A stretch of DNA of 64,000 nucleotides from DASSSY01 sp035708205 (GTDB lineage Bacteria; Bacteroidota; Bacteroidia; Chitinophagales; Chitinophagaceae). Of the stretch, positions 52,469 to 60,989 are shown piece by piece. The position numbers and the translations under genes were made by a program. The notes beneath the pieces were generated by a model, which worked only from the letters and a program-made list of their open reading frames with translations, searched no databases and had not been told where the DNA came from. Every line of letters begins with the position of its first letter. Positions within the stretch are counted from its first letter, which is position 1. The DNA is taken from positions 372,001-436,000 of the forward strand of contig DASSSY010000004.1 of assembly GCA_035708205.1 (NCBI GenBank), read 5' to 3'.

Positions 52469-53518
52469 ATGGATATTACAAACAGACCCCCGGTATATTA
52501 CAGCGAATATTTGCAACTGGAAAACATATTAAATGCCCAGGCGCCGGAAAGCGCCAAGGAAGGCATTCGCGCCGATGATGAAATGTTGTTCATCATTGTG
52601 CACCAAAGCTATGAACTTTGGTTTAAACTCATCATTCATGAATTAGGCATTGTCCGGGAGATATTCAAGAAGCCGGAATTACCCGATAACGCGCCGGATG
52701 TTTATAATTCCGTACACCGGCTCAAGCGCATTTGTGCCATTTTGCACTTACTGGTTGATCAGCTGGGCATTGTAGAGACCATGACCCCTCTGGATTTTCT
52801 GGATTTCCGGGACCTGTTGCGCCCGGCGTCCGGTTTTCAGAGCATCCAGTTTAAAATTATCGAAGCCACTTTGGGGTTAGCTTATGACCAGCGTTTCGGT
52901 AAAGAATATTACCTTTCGCAGTTGAATGAAAAAGACATTCAGCGTGTAAAAGACGCTGAAAAGGATGAATCGCTGATCGTATTGCTCAACAGGTGGCTGG
53001 AGCGGATGCCTTTTGCCAATAGTGATTTATATTGGCCTAGAGATGCGAACGGGAAGGAGGAATACCCGTTCTGGGAGCAATATAGGGCGGCTTATGCCAA
53101 AGGGCTATTGCCGGCGGAACAGCAAAACCTGGCCAGCTTCGACCGTTTGTTTATGAGAGCATCCGAATATCCTGCAGGAGAGCGGAGATTGAGCTTTCTG
53201 GCCAGCCGTAACGCCTTTTTTATCATGCTATACCGCGACTATCCCTTGCTACAGTTGCCTTATGAGCTGCTGAATACCTTGCTGGAAATTGACGAATTAA
53301 TGTCCATGTGGCGTCATCGGCATATTCACATGGTACAACGGACCATTGGCAAACGAATTGGTACAGGCGGCAGTTCCGGCGCCGGCTATTTAAAAGCCGC
53401 TGCAGACAGCCATTATGTATTTAAGGAACTGTCCGAGCTGACTTCTTTCCTGCTGCCGAGGCATGAGCTGCCGGCATTGCCGTCAAAGCTTACCAAAGAT
53501 CTGAGTTATAATCGGTAA
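52469..53518 (+). CDS. kynA: tryptophan 2,3-dioxygenase
   Basis: Heme enzyme opening the indole ring of tryptophan to N-formylkynurenine, the first step of the kynurenine pathway. 349 residues. The distal pocket motif is HQSYELWFK near the N-terminus, and the heme-ligand His lies in HIHMVQRTIGKRIGTGGSSG, the most conserved stretch of the family. The start is ATG 52469 (MDITNRPPVYYSEYL); an upstream extension to 52439 would cross the promoter. No kynureninase or formamidase gene is adjacent. Its stop is 5 bases from the stop of the convergent amidohydrolase. Confidence 0.96.
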   Translation: MDITNRPPVYYSEYLQLENILNAQAPESAKEGIRADDEMLFIIVHQSYELWFKLIIHELGIVREIFKKPELPDNAPDVYNSVHRLKRICAILHLLVDQLGIVETMTPLDFLDFRDLLRPASGFQSIQFKIIEATLGLAYDQRFGKEYYLSQLNEKDIQRVKDAEKDESLIVLLNRWLERMPFANSDLYWPRDANGKEEYPFWEQYRAAYAKGLLPAEQQNLASFDRLFMRASEYPAGERRLSFLASRNAFFIMLYRDYPLLQLPYELLNTLLEIDELMSMWRHRHIHMVQRTIGKRIGTGGSSGAGYLKAAADSHYVFKELSELTSFLLPRHELPALPSKLTKDLSYNR

Positions 53519-53523
53519 GCTGT

Positions 53524-54717
53524 TTAACGGATCGGCTTCGCGGCCGGGAACAAAACATTCGCGCCGGTAGTGTGTTCATCGATGAGGTGAATAATGCCCG
53601 GCGCTTTTCCTTTGGTCAAATGGCCCGCGTAATCGCTCAGATTTAAGGCTTTCGCGCCGTTTGCGGTAGCCCAGCGCAACAAGGTCTCGAACGGGATTTC
53701 GGGGAAATGTTTCCGGATTTGCCGTATTTCACAAAGGATATTCAGTTCGTGGTTGGAGCTGAGGCTGTCGGTCCCTAAGCAAATACCGGCACCGGCGGCC
53801 ATAAGCATTTCTACGGGCGGAACGGCCCGCTCAATATACCAGTTCGCCATAGGGCAAAGACAATAAAATATCTCTGGATGCCGTAACCCCGCAAAGGCAA
53901 TATCGTCTTCTTCGATACAGGTATTATGCACTAAAAGAATTTGGGCCGGCTTCGACAGCCAAGGCAGGTAGGTCTGCAGGGAGCTTTTACCGGAAGGTGA
54001 AAATAAATCCGTCGCAAAGCCCATCTGGCTGAAAAAACCAGGAAAAGCGCCGGTCTTGTCCTTGAACCATTGGGCTTCGGCCTGTGTTTCCTGGTTATGA
54101 ATGCTGATCAATTGTCCGGCGGCCTGCTCGTTGATCAGGTCAAATAACTTATCCGAAACAGAATAAGGAGCATGGGGCACAATGCTTTGCCGGAGTTGGA
54201 AATTATCTGAATGCTGGGCCTGGTACTGATCATAAATATTTTTAGCGGACCGGAAGGCTTTTCCGGCTTGCCGGGGATCGAGCCCAAGCACTTCCACGAA
54301 AGTGTGGACGTTTAATCCTGATGATTCCCGGAACGGCAGCATGTCAGTGGTGTTGGCAATATCGCCGACGGCCGCAATGCCATTGGCTTTCATGGCCGAG
54401 AGGGCATTTAACAGGGCCTCTTGCTTCATATCTTGGGTAAATTGCGCCCTGGTCTTAACAACAGCTTTGACAAAGGCTACCAGGCCCGTCGCTTCCGGGA
54501 TTTCCCCCTTAAGGTGCGACAATTCCAAATGCGTGTGCGCGTTGACAAAGCCCGGGCAAAGGATGCCGGTATATTGCTGAATTTGCGTCTCGGGAATGAG
54601 ACCCGCAGCATGTATCCCGGCAATATGGCCGGTAGGGGCAATTTCCAGAACGCTGCCCTGCGGCAGCCATTGTTGCCCGTTGTGGATCCTGTCGGCGCTT
54701 ATAAATGTATTCGGCAT
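53524..54717 (-). CDS. amidohydrolase, possible aminodeoxyfutalosine deaminase
   Basis: Metal-dependent deaminase of the cytosine/SAH deaminase-like group, 397 residues. Metal and catalytic residues: HxH in NAHTHLELS, His in IVPHAPYSVS, His in LVHNT, Asp in LGTDSLSSN. The opening HTHLE and the end segment IPFETLLRWATANGAKALNL match the Bacteroidota members that sit in the MqnX (aminodeoxyfutalosine deaminase) neighbourhood of the superfamily. As mqnA is in this window, a role in menaquinone synthesis is reasonable but unproven; guanine or S-adenosylhomocysteine deaminase are alternatives. Confidence 0.85.
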   Translation of the reverse strand: MPNTFISADRIHNGQQWLPQGSVLEIAPTGHIAGIHAAGLIPETQIQQYTGILCPGFVNAHTHLELSHLKGEIPEATGLVAFVKAVVKTRAQFTQDMKQEALLNALSAMKANGIAAVGDIANTTDMLPFRESSGLNVHTFVEVLGLDPRQAGKAFRSAKNIYDQYQAQHSDNFQLRQSIVPHAPYSVSDKLFDLINEQAAGQLISIHNQETQAEAQWFKDKTGAFPGFFSQMGFATDLFSPSGKSSLQTYLPWLSKPAQILLVHNTCIEEDDIAFAGLRHPEIFYCLCPMANWYIERAVPPVEMLMAAGAGICLGTDSLSSNHELNILCEIRQIRKHFPEIPFETLLRWATANGAKALNLSDYAGHLTKGKAPGIIHLIDEHTTGANVLFPAAKPIR

Positions 54718-54810
54718 GGCTCAGGTTATCTTAAGGGCGCTAAATTACAATAAAATGCCACGGCCGGCTTTTGAGGCGGGGTAGGAAGCGTTGAAACTTC
54801 GGAAATTTAT

Positions 54811-54818
54811 TAACTTTA
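54811..54818 (+). promoter_or_regulatory. possible -7 promoter element of the C1 peptidase gene
   Basis: TAACTTTA, seven of eight TAnnTTTG positions, with TTG at 54791-54793, 17 bases upstream. Confidence 0.35.
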
Positions 54819-54842
54819 CAAATCTGAAATTCCGGGAAACAC

Positions 54843-55958
54843 ATGAGAAGATTAATTTTACCTCTTGCCTTATTGCTTGCTGGTTTCCTGCAGGCTCATG
54901 GGCAGAAATCGCCTGTTTATCAGTTCTCCAAGATTTATGAAACGCCTGCTTCAGCCGTCATCAGCCAGGGGAATACCGGTACCTGCTGGTCATTTTCCAC
55001 CACCTCTTTTTTAGAATCCGAGATTTACCGGGAAACCGGGCATTGGGTGGACCTGTCCGAAATGTATAATGTCCGGATGCTCTACCCTGTCAAGATGCTC
55101 AATTTTATTGGCCGCCAGGGACATGCGCAGTTTGGTCCCGGGGGCCTGTCACATGATGTGATCTTTGCTTTTGAGCATTTTGGCGCTGTTCCCGAAAGCA
55201 TTTACAGCGGATTATTCCCCAAAGAGACGCGTTTCGATTTTACAGTCATGGCTCATGCACTCACTATGCTGGCCGATTCAGCAGTGGCGAATCAATCTCT
55301 CCGGATGAATATCCGGAAAGAAACCGAGGATACGCTTGATAAATATATGGGTACGCCGCCGCAGCATTTCGAATGGGAAGGAAAAGAGTATACGCCGGAA
55401 TCATTTGCCGCTTCGCTGCCGCTTAACCCGGATGATTATATTGAGTTTACCTCTTTTGGCTTTCAGCCTTATTATAGCCGCTTTATCTTAAATATTCCCG
55501 ACAATTACAACAACGGCGCTTATTGGAATGTGCCTTTAGATTCTTTGACCGCTATTATTGACGGCGCTTTGGCAAAGGGGTATTCCGTAGTTGTAGACTG
55601 CGACGTGTCCGAAAAAACGTTCTTGAGGAAAGACCTGCAGATCGCCGTATTCCCGGCGGATACCGGAGCCGGTTTCCGGGAAAATATTGTTCCCGAACAA
55701 TGGATCCGTCCGCAGCAAAGAGATTTGGATTTTTGGGCTTACCGCACCGAGGATGACCATTTGATGCACATAGTAGGCTTGTACAAGGACCAGCTGGGCC
55801 ACCAGTATTATAAGGTCAAAAATTCCTGGGGCGCGGACTACCTGCGAAAAGGTTTCTGGATGATGTCAAAAGCCTATACCCGGGCTAAAGCCATAGGCAT
55901 CATGGTCAATAAGAAGGCCGTTTCCGGGAACCTGGCTGCACAGACCTTTCAAAAATAA
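54843..55958 (+). CDS. secreted bleomycin-hydrolase-like (C1B) cysteine peptidase
   Basis: 371 residues. Signal peptide (LILPLALLLAGFLQAHGQ), then a papain-fold aminopeptidase of the PepC/bleomycin hydrolase type: oxyanion Gln and catalytic Cys in QGNTGTCWSF (about 42-51), His in DDHLMHIVGLY (about 304), Asn in KVKNSWGADY (about 325). Cytoplasmic bleomycin hydrolases have about 450 residues; this one is shorter and exported to the periplasm, a form common in Bacteroidota. Probably an oligopeptide-degrading peptidase. DinB gene follows after 39 bases. Confidence 0.92.
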   Translation: MRRLILPLALLLAGFLQAHGQKSPVYQFSKIYETPASAVISQGNTGTCWSFSTTSFLESEIYRETGHWVDLSEMYNVRMLYPVKMLNFIGRQGHAQFGPGGLSHDVIFAFEHFGAVPESIYSGLFPKETRFDFTVMAHALTMLADSAVANQSLRMNIRKETEDTLDKYMGTPPQHFEWEGKEYTPESFAASLPLNPDDYIEFTSFGFQPYYSRFILNIPDNYNNGAYWNVPLDSLTAIIDGALAKGYSVVVDCDVSEKTFLRKDLQIAVFPADTGAGFRENIVPEQWIRPQQRDLDFWAYRTEDDHLMHIVGLYKDQLGHQYYKVKNSWGADYLRKGFWMMSKAYTRAKAIGIMVNKKAVSGNLAAQTFQK

Positions 55959-55997
55959 ACGATTTTATTTTGTTCACTTAAATCATTATCACAGATT

Positions 55998-56495
55998 ATG
56001 ACACTTATTAGCAGTCTCATCGCGGAGATCGGGCATGAAGCCTCAAACACGGAAAAAATGCTGGCCCGTGTGCCGGCCGATAAGTTTGACTGGCGCCCGC
56101 ATGAAAAATCAATGACCTTAAAGCATTTGGCGGCTCATGTGGCCGATCTTGCCGGGTGGCCGGCATTTATCGTCAAGACACAATTCCTGGATTTTGCCAA
56201 TAATAATCTTGAGCGCCCGGTTGTGGAAAGTACCGAAGACTTGCTCGCGCTGTTGAAAAAGGGAACGGAAGAATCGGTTGAAGCCCTGAAAAACGTTACG
56301 GAAGAAGACCTGGAAGGCAACTGGATCTTGCGTAACGGTGAGCATATCATCATAGATATGCCCAAAGCGGCGGTTATTCGCAATATGGCTTTAAATCATA
56401 TTTATCATCACAGGGCGCAGCTGGGTGTTTATCTTCGCTTGCTTGACGTGCCCGTCCCGGGAATGTATGGTCCCAGCGCGGATGACGTGGCTTAA
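55998..56495 (+). CDS. DinB family protein
   Basis: 165-residue four-helix-bundle protein. The three metal-binding histidines of the DinB/YfiT fold appear: His in LKHLAAHVADL, and two in HIYHHRAQLGVYLRLLD near the C-terminus. Members act as thiol-dependent transferases or detoxification enzymes, and many have no known reaction. The DNA-damage name is historical. It is 39 bases after the C1 peptidase gene. Confidence 0.9.
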   Translation: MTLISSLIAEIGHEASNTEKMLARVPADKFDWRPHEKSMTLKHLAAHVADLAGWPAFIVKTQFLDFANNNLERPVVESTEDLLALLKKGTEESVEALKNVTEEDLEGNWILRNGEHIIIDMPKAAVIRNMALNHIYHHRAQLGVYLRLLDVPVPGMYGPSADDVA

Positions 56496-56607
56496 GTAAT
56501 TAGAATTGGGCATTATTATGGTATCCCCGCCCGGCGAACTCGGCCGTTTGTGCGAAAAATTGTGCAGAACTGTCGGAGCGACGTTGCTCTCAGCGGTAAA
56601 TAATCGC

Positions 56608-56638
56608 TTTCTACAATAAAGATTTTCCCGTATTTTTG
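56608..56638 (+). promoter_or_regulatory. promoter of the TPR gene (TTTC-N19-TATTTTTG)
   Basis: TATTTTTG at 56631-56638 is a perfect -7 element; TTTC at 56608-56611 is exactly 19 bases upstream. The ATG follows 16 bases later. Confidence 0.55.
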
Positions 56639-56654
56639 TAAAAACGGTTTCACT

Positions 56655-58079
56655 ATGTTTAATGATGATTTTTGGGAAGACGATAGGGACCCCGGTACTC
56701 ATGCCGAATTGATTCGGGTATATGAGGAATTGAAAAGCGGGCAATCCTCCCGCCTGCTTGAGGAAGATGATTTTGAATACCTGATCGACTATTTTTTTCA
56801 GAATAATCAGGAAACGGAAGCTTTGCAGGCTTGTGAGCTGTCGCAAACATACTATCCTTTCTCTACCTCTTTATTGCTGATGAAGGCGGAAGTGCTTTTC
56901 CAGGCCCAGCGCTTTGGCCAGGCCATACAGGCGTTGGATGCCGTGGACACGCTTTCCGGTAATATGATGGAAGCGATCCTTTTAAGGTCCGATATTTACC
57001 TTTCCCAGTTTAAATTTGAGCAGGCCATTCACCTATTGAACGAAAAGATCCCGTTTTTTGAAGGTACCGAAAAAATAGAGCTTTTGTTGGAGCTTTCGGA
57101 TGTTTATGATGAGCACGAGGATTACGAAGCCGTATTTTATACCCTGGAAAAAATTCTGGAAATGGCACCGGAAAATGAAGAAGCTTTGCACAAGATCAGC
57201 TTTTGGGCGGATTTTTCCGGGCTTCAGAAAGAAAGCGTTACCATCCATAAAAGAATCTTGGACAAACGGCCTTTTAACGCCCTTGCCTGGTTTAACCTGG
57301 GCATGGCTTTTCAGGGCTTGAAAAAATACGTGGATGCCATTGAGGCTTATGAGTATTGTGTGGCTATCGATGAAAAGTTTGAAACCGCCTACCGCAATAT
57401 GGCGGACGCTTATATGCGGCTCAATTGGTTTGAGAAAGCTATTGAATCCCTGGAAAAGAACCTGGAGCTGGGAAAGCCGGAAGACGTGATATACGAGGCC
57501 ATTGGCCATTGTTTTGAGAAGCAGAAGGATTTTCACCAGGCCCGGCATTTTTACCGGGAAGCGCTGCGGCTCAATCCTGCCGATGACACCGTATTTTACC
57601 GGATCGGCGAAACCTATTCAAAGGAGCAGCAATGGGAAAAGGCCGCCAAGTCCTATTCCAAGGCCTTAACCCTGAATAAGGAAAACGTGGCCTGCCTCCA
57701 GGGATTGGGAAATTGCCTGCTGGAAATGGGGGCCGGCCTGGAAGCGCTGACCTGCTTCCTGAACGCGTTAAGCATCAAACCTAGCAATAAAGGCAGCTGG
57801 GTCGCTTTGCTTAACGGCCTTTACCGGAACGAGTGCTATGAAGAAATGCTTCAGGATATTGAGGCGGCCCGTGATGCGATTGGTGATAAAGCCGATTTTG
57901 AGTATTTTACCGCTTTGGCGCTTTTTGCCTTAGGCAAGTCAAAGGAGGCGCTGATCCACCTGGAAGAGGGGCTGTCCCAGTCGCCGCAAAAAATTAAGCT
58001 ATTGCTTAACCTTAGGCCGGAGCTGCTGCAACGGAAAGCCGTTAGCGGTTTAATCGCCAAATACAAGCGGAAAAAATAG
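56655..58079 (+). CDS. tetratricopeptide repeat protein
   Basis: 474 residues, no signal peptide, so cytoplasmic. About nine to ten TPR units from residue 60 to 455; clear ones are NALAWFNLGMAFQGLKKYVD, AYRNMADAYMRLNWFEKAIE, ARHFYREALRLNPADDTVFY and SYSKALTLNKENVACLQGLG. The acidic N-terminus (MFNDDFWEDDRDPGT) is typical of a Bacteroidota TPR family found in many genomes. TPRs form a scaffold for protein binding; partners unknown. Confidence 0.88.
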   Translation: MFNDDFWEDDRDPGTHAELIRVYEELKSGQSSRLLEEDDFEYLIDYFFQNNQETEALQACELSQTYYPFSTSLLLMKAEVLFQAQRFGQAIQALDAVDTLSGNMMEAILLRSDIYLSQFKFEQAIHLLNEKIPFFEGTEKIELLLELSDVYDEHEDYEAVFYTLEKILEMAPENEEALHKISFWADFSGLQKESVTIHKRILDKRPFNALAWFNLGMAFQGLKKYVDAIEAYEYCVAIDEKFETAYRNMADAYMRLNWFEKAIESLEKNLELGKPEDVIYEAIGHCFEKQKDFHQARHFYREALRLNPADDTVFYRIGETYSKEQQWEKAAKSYSKALTLNKENVACLQGLGNCLLEMGAGLEALTCFLNALSIKPSNKGSWVALLNGLYRNECYEEMLQDIEAARDAIGDKADFEYFTALALFALGKSKEALIHLEEGLSQSPQKIKLLLNLRPELLQRKAVSGLIAKYKRKK

Positions 58080-58108
58080 GCCCATGGCAATGGCAAAGTT
58101 AAATTTAT

Positions 58109-58116
58109 TATTTTTG
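58109..58116 (+). promoter_or_regulatory. -7 promoter element of the enoyl-CoA hydratase gene
   Basis: TATTTTTG followed by CACC; perfect TAnnTTTG, 29 bases before the ATG. Confidence 0.45.
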
Positions 58117-58145
58117 CACCCAATCTTAAAAACCTATTCAACAAT

Positions 58146-58919
58146 ATGACGCAACACAGCGAAGGCTACGTACGTAACAAAATTGAAAACGGCATTGGTG
58201 AAATTGAATTTTTCCATCCTTCCAGCAATTCCTTACCCGCGGAAATTCTCCATGACCTTGCGAAAACCATCAACGATCTGGGAACAGACGAGCGTGTGCA
58301 TGCCATTGTGCTGAAAAGCGGCGGAGACCGGGCTTTTTGCGCAGGCGCCTCGTTTGACGAGCTGACGGCCATCAGCAATGAAGCTGAAGGTAAAAAATTT
58401 TTCAGTGGTTTTGCTTTGGTGATCAACGCTATGCGGAAATGCCATAAATTTATTATTGTACGGGTCCAGGGTAAGGCTGTTGGCGGCGGGGTTGGTATTA
58501 TCGCTGCCGCGGATTACGCTATCGCGCACGAAAGGGCAGCTGTGAAATTGAGCGAATTGGCCCTGGGTATCGGCCCGTTTGTTGTCGGCCCGGCTGTAGA
58601 AAGGAAAATAGGGGTTTCCGGTTATGCACAGTTAACCATTGATGCCACTGAATGGCGAAGCTCGGATTGGGCGAAAAAGCATGGTTTATATTCTGAAACC
58701 TACGCTTCAACCGGGGATATGGACGATGCCGTGGCCAGGTTGGCCGGTAAGCTGGCAGCCTCCAGCCCGGAAGCCATGATGCAGCTCAAAAAGATCTTCT
58801 GGAAAGGTACGGAGCACTGGGATGATCTTTTGAACGAGCGGGCGGTCATTAGCGGCCAGCTTGTTTTAAGCGACTTTACCCGGAAAGCTATCGAGGCCTT
58901 CAAGAAAAAAGTAAAATAA
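58146..58919 (+). CDS. enoyl-CoA hydratase/isomerase family protein
   Basis: Crotonase-fold enzyme, 257 residues. The oxyanion-hole segments are FCAGASFDELT and GKAVGGGVGIIAAADYAIA; the catalytic-type Glu lies in LSELALGIGPFVVGP. The pattern is that of Bacteroidota proteins often named methylglutaconyl-CoA hydratase (leucine breakdown), but a general enoyl-CoA hydratase cannot be excluded. No other acyl-CoA genes are nearby. It is 63 bases before infC. Confidence 0.9.
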   Translation: MTQHSEGYVRNKIENGIGEIEFFHPSSNSLPAEILHDLAKTINDLGTDERVHAIVLKSGGDRAFCAGASFDELTAISNEAEGKKFFSGFALVINAMRKCHKFIIVRVQGKAVGGGVGIIAAADYAIAHERAAVKLSELALGIGPFVVGPAVERKIGVSGYAQLTIDATEWRSSDWAKKHGLYSETYASTGDMDDAVARLAGKLAASSPEAMMQLKKIFWKGTEHWDDLLNERAVISGQLVLSDFTRKAIEAFKKKVK

Positions 58920-58943
58920 ATCATGTTGTTTTAAGATATCAAT

Positions 58944-58951
58944 TATCTTTG
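58944..58951 (+). promoter_or_regulatory. -7 promoter element of infC
   Basis: TATCTTTG, perfect TAnnTTTG, 31 bases before the infC ATG. Confidence 0.5.
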
Positions 58952-58982
58952 TCAACTCAATATTTTTATCTAAAATTCATTA

Positions 58983-59531
58983 ATGCAGAAAAGACGTAAA
59001 CCGAATCATCCCGTCCGAAAGGAACCGGAGCATAAAATCAATCAATATATTAAAGCGCCAATGGTGCGTGTGGTAGGTGAAAATGTAGAATCCGGTGTGA
59101 TGTCCATAGAGGCGGCCAGGCAGTTGGCGCAAGAGCTGGAAGTTGATCTGGTGGAAATCTCTCCGAACGCGGAGCCTCCTGTTTGCCGCTTGGTGGATTA
59201 TAATAAATTCCTTTACGAAAAAAAGAAAAAAGATAAGGAACAAAAAGCCAAAGCCAAGCAGTCAGAAGTAAAGGAAATTCGCTTTACGCCGAATACCGAT
59301 GAGCATGACTTTGATTTCAAGGCCAAACACGCCGAGCGGTTTTTACAGGAAGGCAATAAAGTAAAATGCTTTGTTCAGTTTAAAGGCCGGGCGATCCTGT
59401 TTAAAGACCGTGGGGAGTTGCTGCTGTTGAAATTTGCGGAAAGACTTGCGGAATTCGGCTCTCTGGAATCCATGCCGAAAATGGAAGGCCGCCGCATGTT
59501 GGCTATTTTTACGCCGAAGAAGAAAAAATAA
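58983..59531 (+). CDS. infC: translation initiation factor IF-3
   Basis: Binds the 30S subunit and checks the initiator tRNA-start codon pairing. 182 residues: the N-terminal domain contains INQYIKAPMVRVVGENVESG and LVEISPNAEPPVCRLVDY, the helical linker is Lys-rich (KKKKDKEQKAKAKQ), and the C-terminal domain has EIRFTPNTDEHDFDFKAKH and VKCFVQFKGRA. The start is ATG rather than the AUU known from E. coli. rpmI and rplT, normally directly downstream, and thrS upstream are missing here; the next gene is an unrelated repeat protein. Confidence 0.96.
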   Translation: MQKRRKPNHPVRKEPEHKINQYIKAPMVRVVGENVESGVMSIEAARQLAQELEVDLVEISPNAEPPVCRLVDYNKFLYEKKKKDKEQKAKAKQSEVKEIRFTPNTDEHDFDFKAKHAERFLQEGNKVKCFVQFKGRAILFKDRGELLLLKFAERLAEFGSLESMPKMEGRRMLAIFTPKKKK

Positions 59532-59586
59532 ATATCATTTTAACTATTCTTCAGGCGAATTAACAGGAAATTTCATTAATCTTTTA

Positions 59587-59594
59587 TAGATTTG
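59587..59594 (+). promoter_or_regulatory. possible -7 element upstream of the repeat-protein gene
   Basis: TAGATTTG, perfect TAnnTTTG, but a terminator-like hairpin stands between it and the gene at 59714, so its role is unclear. Confidence 0.3.
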
Positions 59595-59627
59595 CACTTT
59601 GTTTTCATGGTGATAGGGTTTATAGGG

Positions 59628-59658
59628 GCTGGCTCATTCTTGGGCCGGCTTTCCTTTT
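59628..59658 (+). terminator. possible terminator of infC
   Basis: GCTGGC / GCCGGC (one G-U pair) with a 10-base loop, followed by TTTCCTTTTT. Confidence 0.45.
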
Positions 59659-59713
59659 TAGATAAATAAGCGCTCTTCTTCTGATTTTATCCAAATTACC
59701 TTACTTTTATGCG

Positions 59714-60877
59714 ATGAATCAGAGATCTATTGTCTTTCTGTTTTGCTTGTTGCTTTTTCCGGCCTTAAAGACCGTAGCACAACCGCTTTCCGCATTCACC
59801 GATTTTCAGGATCATCTTATGGTCTGGGATAACGGTATGATCCGTAAAATTGAATCGCTGGCGCCGCAAAAAGTCGTTATTGGGCGCGATGCGATCCCCT
59901 ATATCGATAATTCCCATAACTTTAAGATCTATTATCATGGCGGGGTATCCAAAGTTAACGACGGGTTTACCAACAACTTTCTGGCCTCTGACGACCTGGT
60001 CCTTTTTCAAAATGCTAAATCCCTTAATGTCTGGGATAACGGTAAGATCACAAATCTTTCAAAATACTGCGAAAACTATCTTTTAGGCGACAGCCTTGTT
60101 TTATTTTTTGACGGCGTGCAGCGGGAATACCGGGCCTATTACGATGGGCATATCTATCCGATTGAAGGTTTTCTGGCCGCCAATAGCGCGGCGAATGTCT
60201 TTTCAACCAACGATTCCGATGTTACCGTTTCTGCCGATATGCAGGTAGCTTCCGGCCAGCTGCCCAGCCTGAAGGTGCGCGACAATATTGCCGCCTATGT
60301 CAATTACGCCGATCAGTTCCGCATTTTCTATCATGGTTATATCGTTAACCAGGAAGAATACCTGATCGAAAATTTTGATGTGGGGCGGAATACCGTGGCT
60401 TATGTGGATGCCAGTCAGCAGTTCAGGATATTCCATGCCGGCACCACCCGTACCATTGATAATTTCGCTCCAGTCAGCTATGCCGCCGGAGATGACGTCG
60501 TGGCCTTCCTGGCCAACGATAATTCCTTTAAGGTGTACTACAACGACTCCGTTTATAACCTGGGGTATATCCAGCCGGATTACCTTGTTGCCGATAATAT
60601 AGTGGCTTTTGAAGATGGTACCGGCAAATTTGTTGTTTTTTATAAGGGGCGCTTATTCACCATCGACAACTATTTTCCGGGCGCCGGCAAGATCGTTGCC
60701 GGCTACAATTCTTTAGCTTATGTGGACCGGAACAACACGCTGAGGCTTTTTACTGCCGGAAGAACCTATGATGTGACCAGCGCTAATCTTAGCGGCTGGC
60801 GCCTGGATTACGATGTGCTTCAGTACCAGTTTGGCAGCAATATGTATAAGATCTTTTATCAGGGCCGGACGTATTAA
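59714..60877 (+). CDS. secreted protein of about ten 35-residue repeats, unknown family
   Basis: 387 residues: signal peptide (IVFLFCLLLFPALKTVAQ), then nothing but repeats of about 35 residues. The consensus is roughly (I/V)-V-A-Y-V-D-x(3)-F-R-I-F-Y-x-G-x(3)-T-I-D-x-F-x-P-x(3)-A-G-D-N. Clear copies begin at IPYIDNSHNFKIYYHGG, IAAYVNYADQFRIFYHG, TVAYVDASQQFRIFHAG, VVAFLANDNSFKVYYND, IVAFEDGTGKFVVFYKG and SLAYVDRNNTLRLFTAG. The fourth copy has an insert of about 30 residues. A beta-propeller or beta-helix is the likely shape. There is no T9SS domain, so it probably remains in the periplasm or goes elsewhere. I do not recognise the family. Confidence 0.78.
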   Translation: MNQRSIVFLFCLLLFPALKTVAQPLSAFTDFQDHLMVWDNGMIRKIESLAPQKVVIGRDAIPYIDNSHNFKIYYHGGVSKVNDGFTNNFLASDDLVLFQNAKSLNVWDNGKITNLSKYCENYLLGDSLVLFFDGVQREYRAYYDGHIYPIEGFLAANSAANVFSTNDSDVTVSADMQVASGQLPSLKVRDNIAAYVNYADQFRIFYHGYIVNQEEYLIENFDVGRNTVAYVDASQQFRIFHAGTTRTIDNFAPVSYAAGDDVVAFLANDNSFKVYYNDSVYNLGYIQPDYLVADNIVAFEDGTGKFVVFYKGRLFTIDNYFPGAGKIVAGYNSLAYVDRNNTLRLFTAGRTYDVTSANLSGWRLDYDVLQYQFGSNMYKIFYQGRTY

Positions 60878-60944
60878 GCCGAAAAGTGTTGTTCGGAAAG
60901 CCGGTTTTGCCTGATCATCCCGGAAAGCTTTCCAGACGCTACGG

Positions 60945-60952
60945 TACCTTTG
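60945..60952 (+). promoter_or_regulatory. -7 promoter element of murF
   Basis: TACCTTTG, perfect TAnnTTTG, 38 bases before the ATG at 60990. Confidence 0.5.
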
Positions 60953-60989
60953 TTAACTTTATCCTCTCAAAACGCTCTCTTTTATATCA

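Noticed and set aside
60922..60933. Perfect palindrome GGAAAGCTTTCC before murF
   Set aside because: A single short palindrome, no second copy at a meaningful place and no regulator nearby; likely chance.
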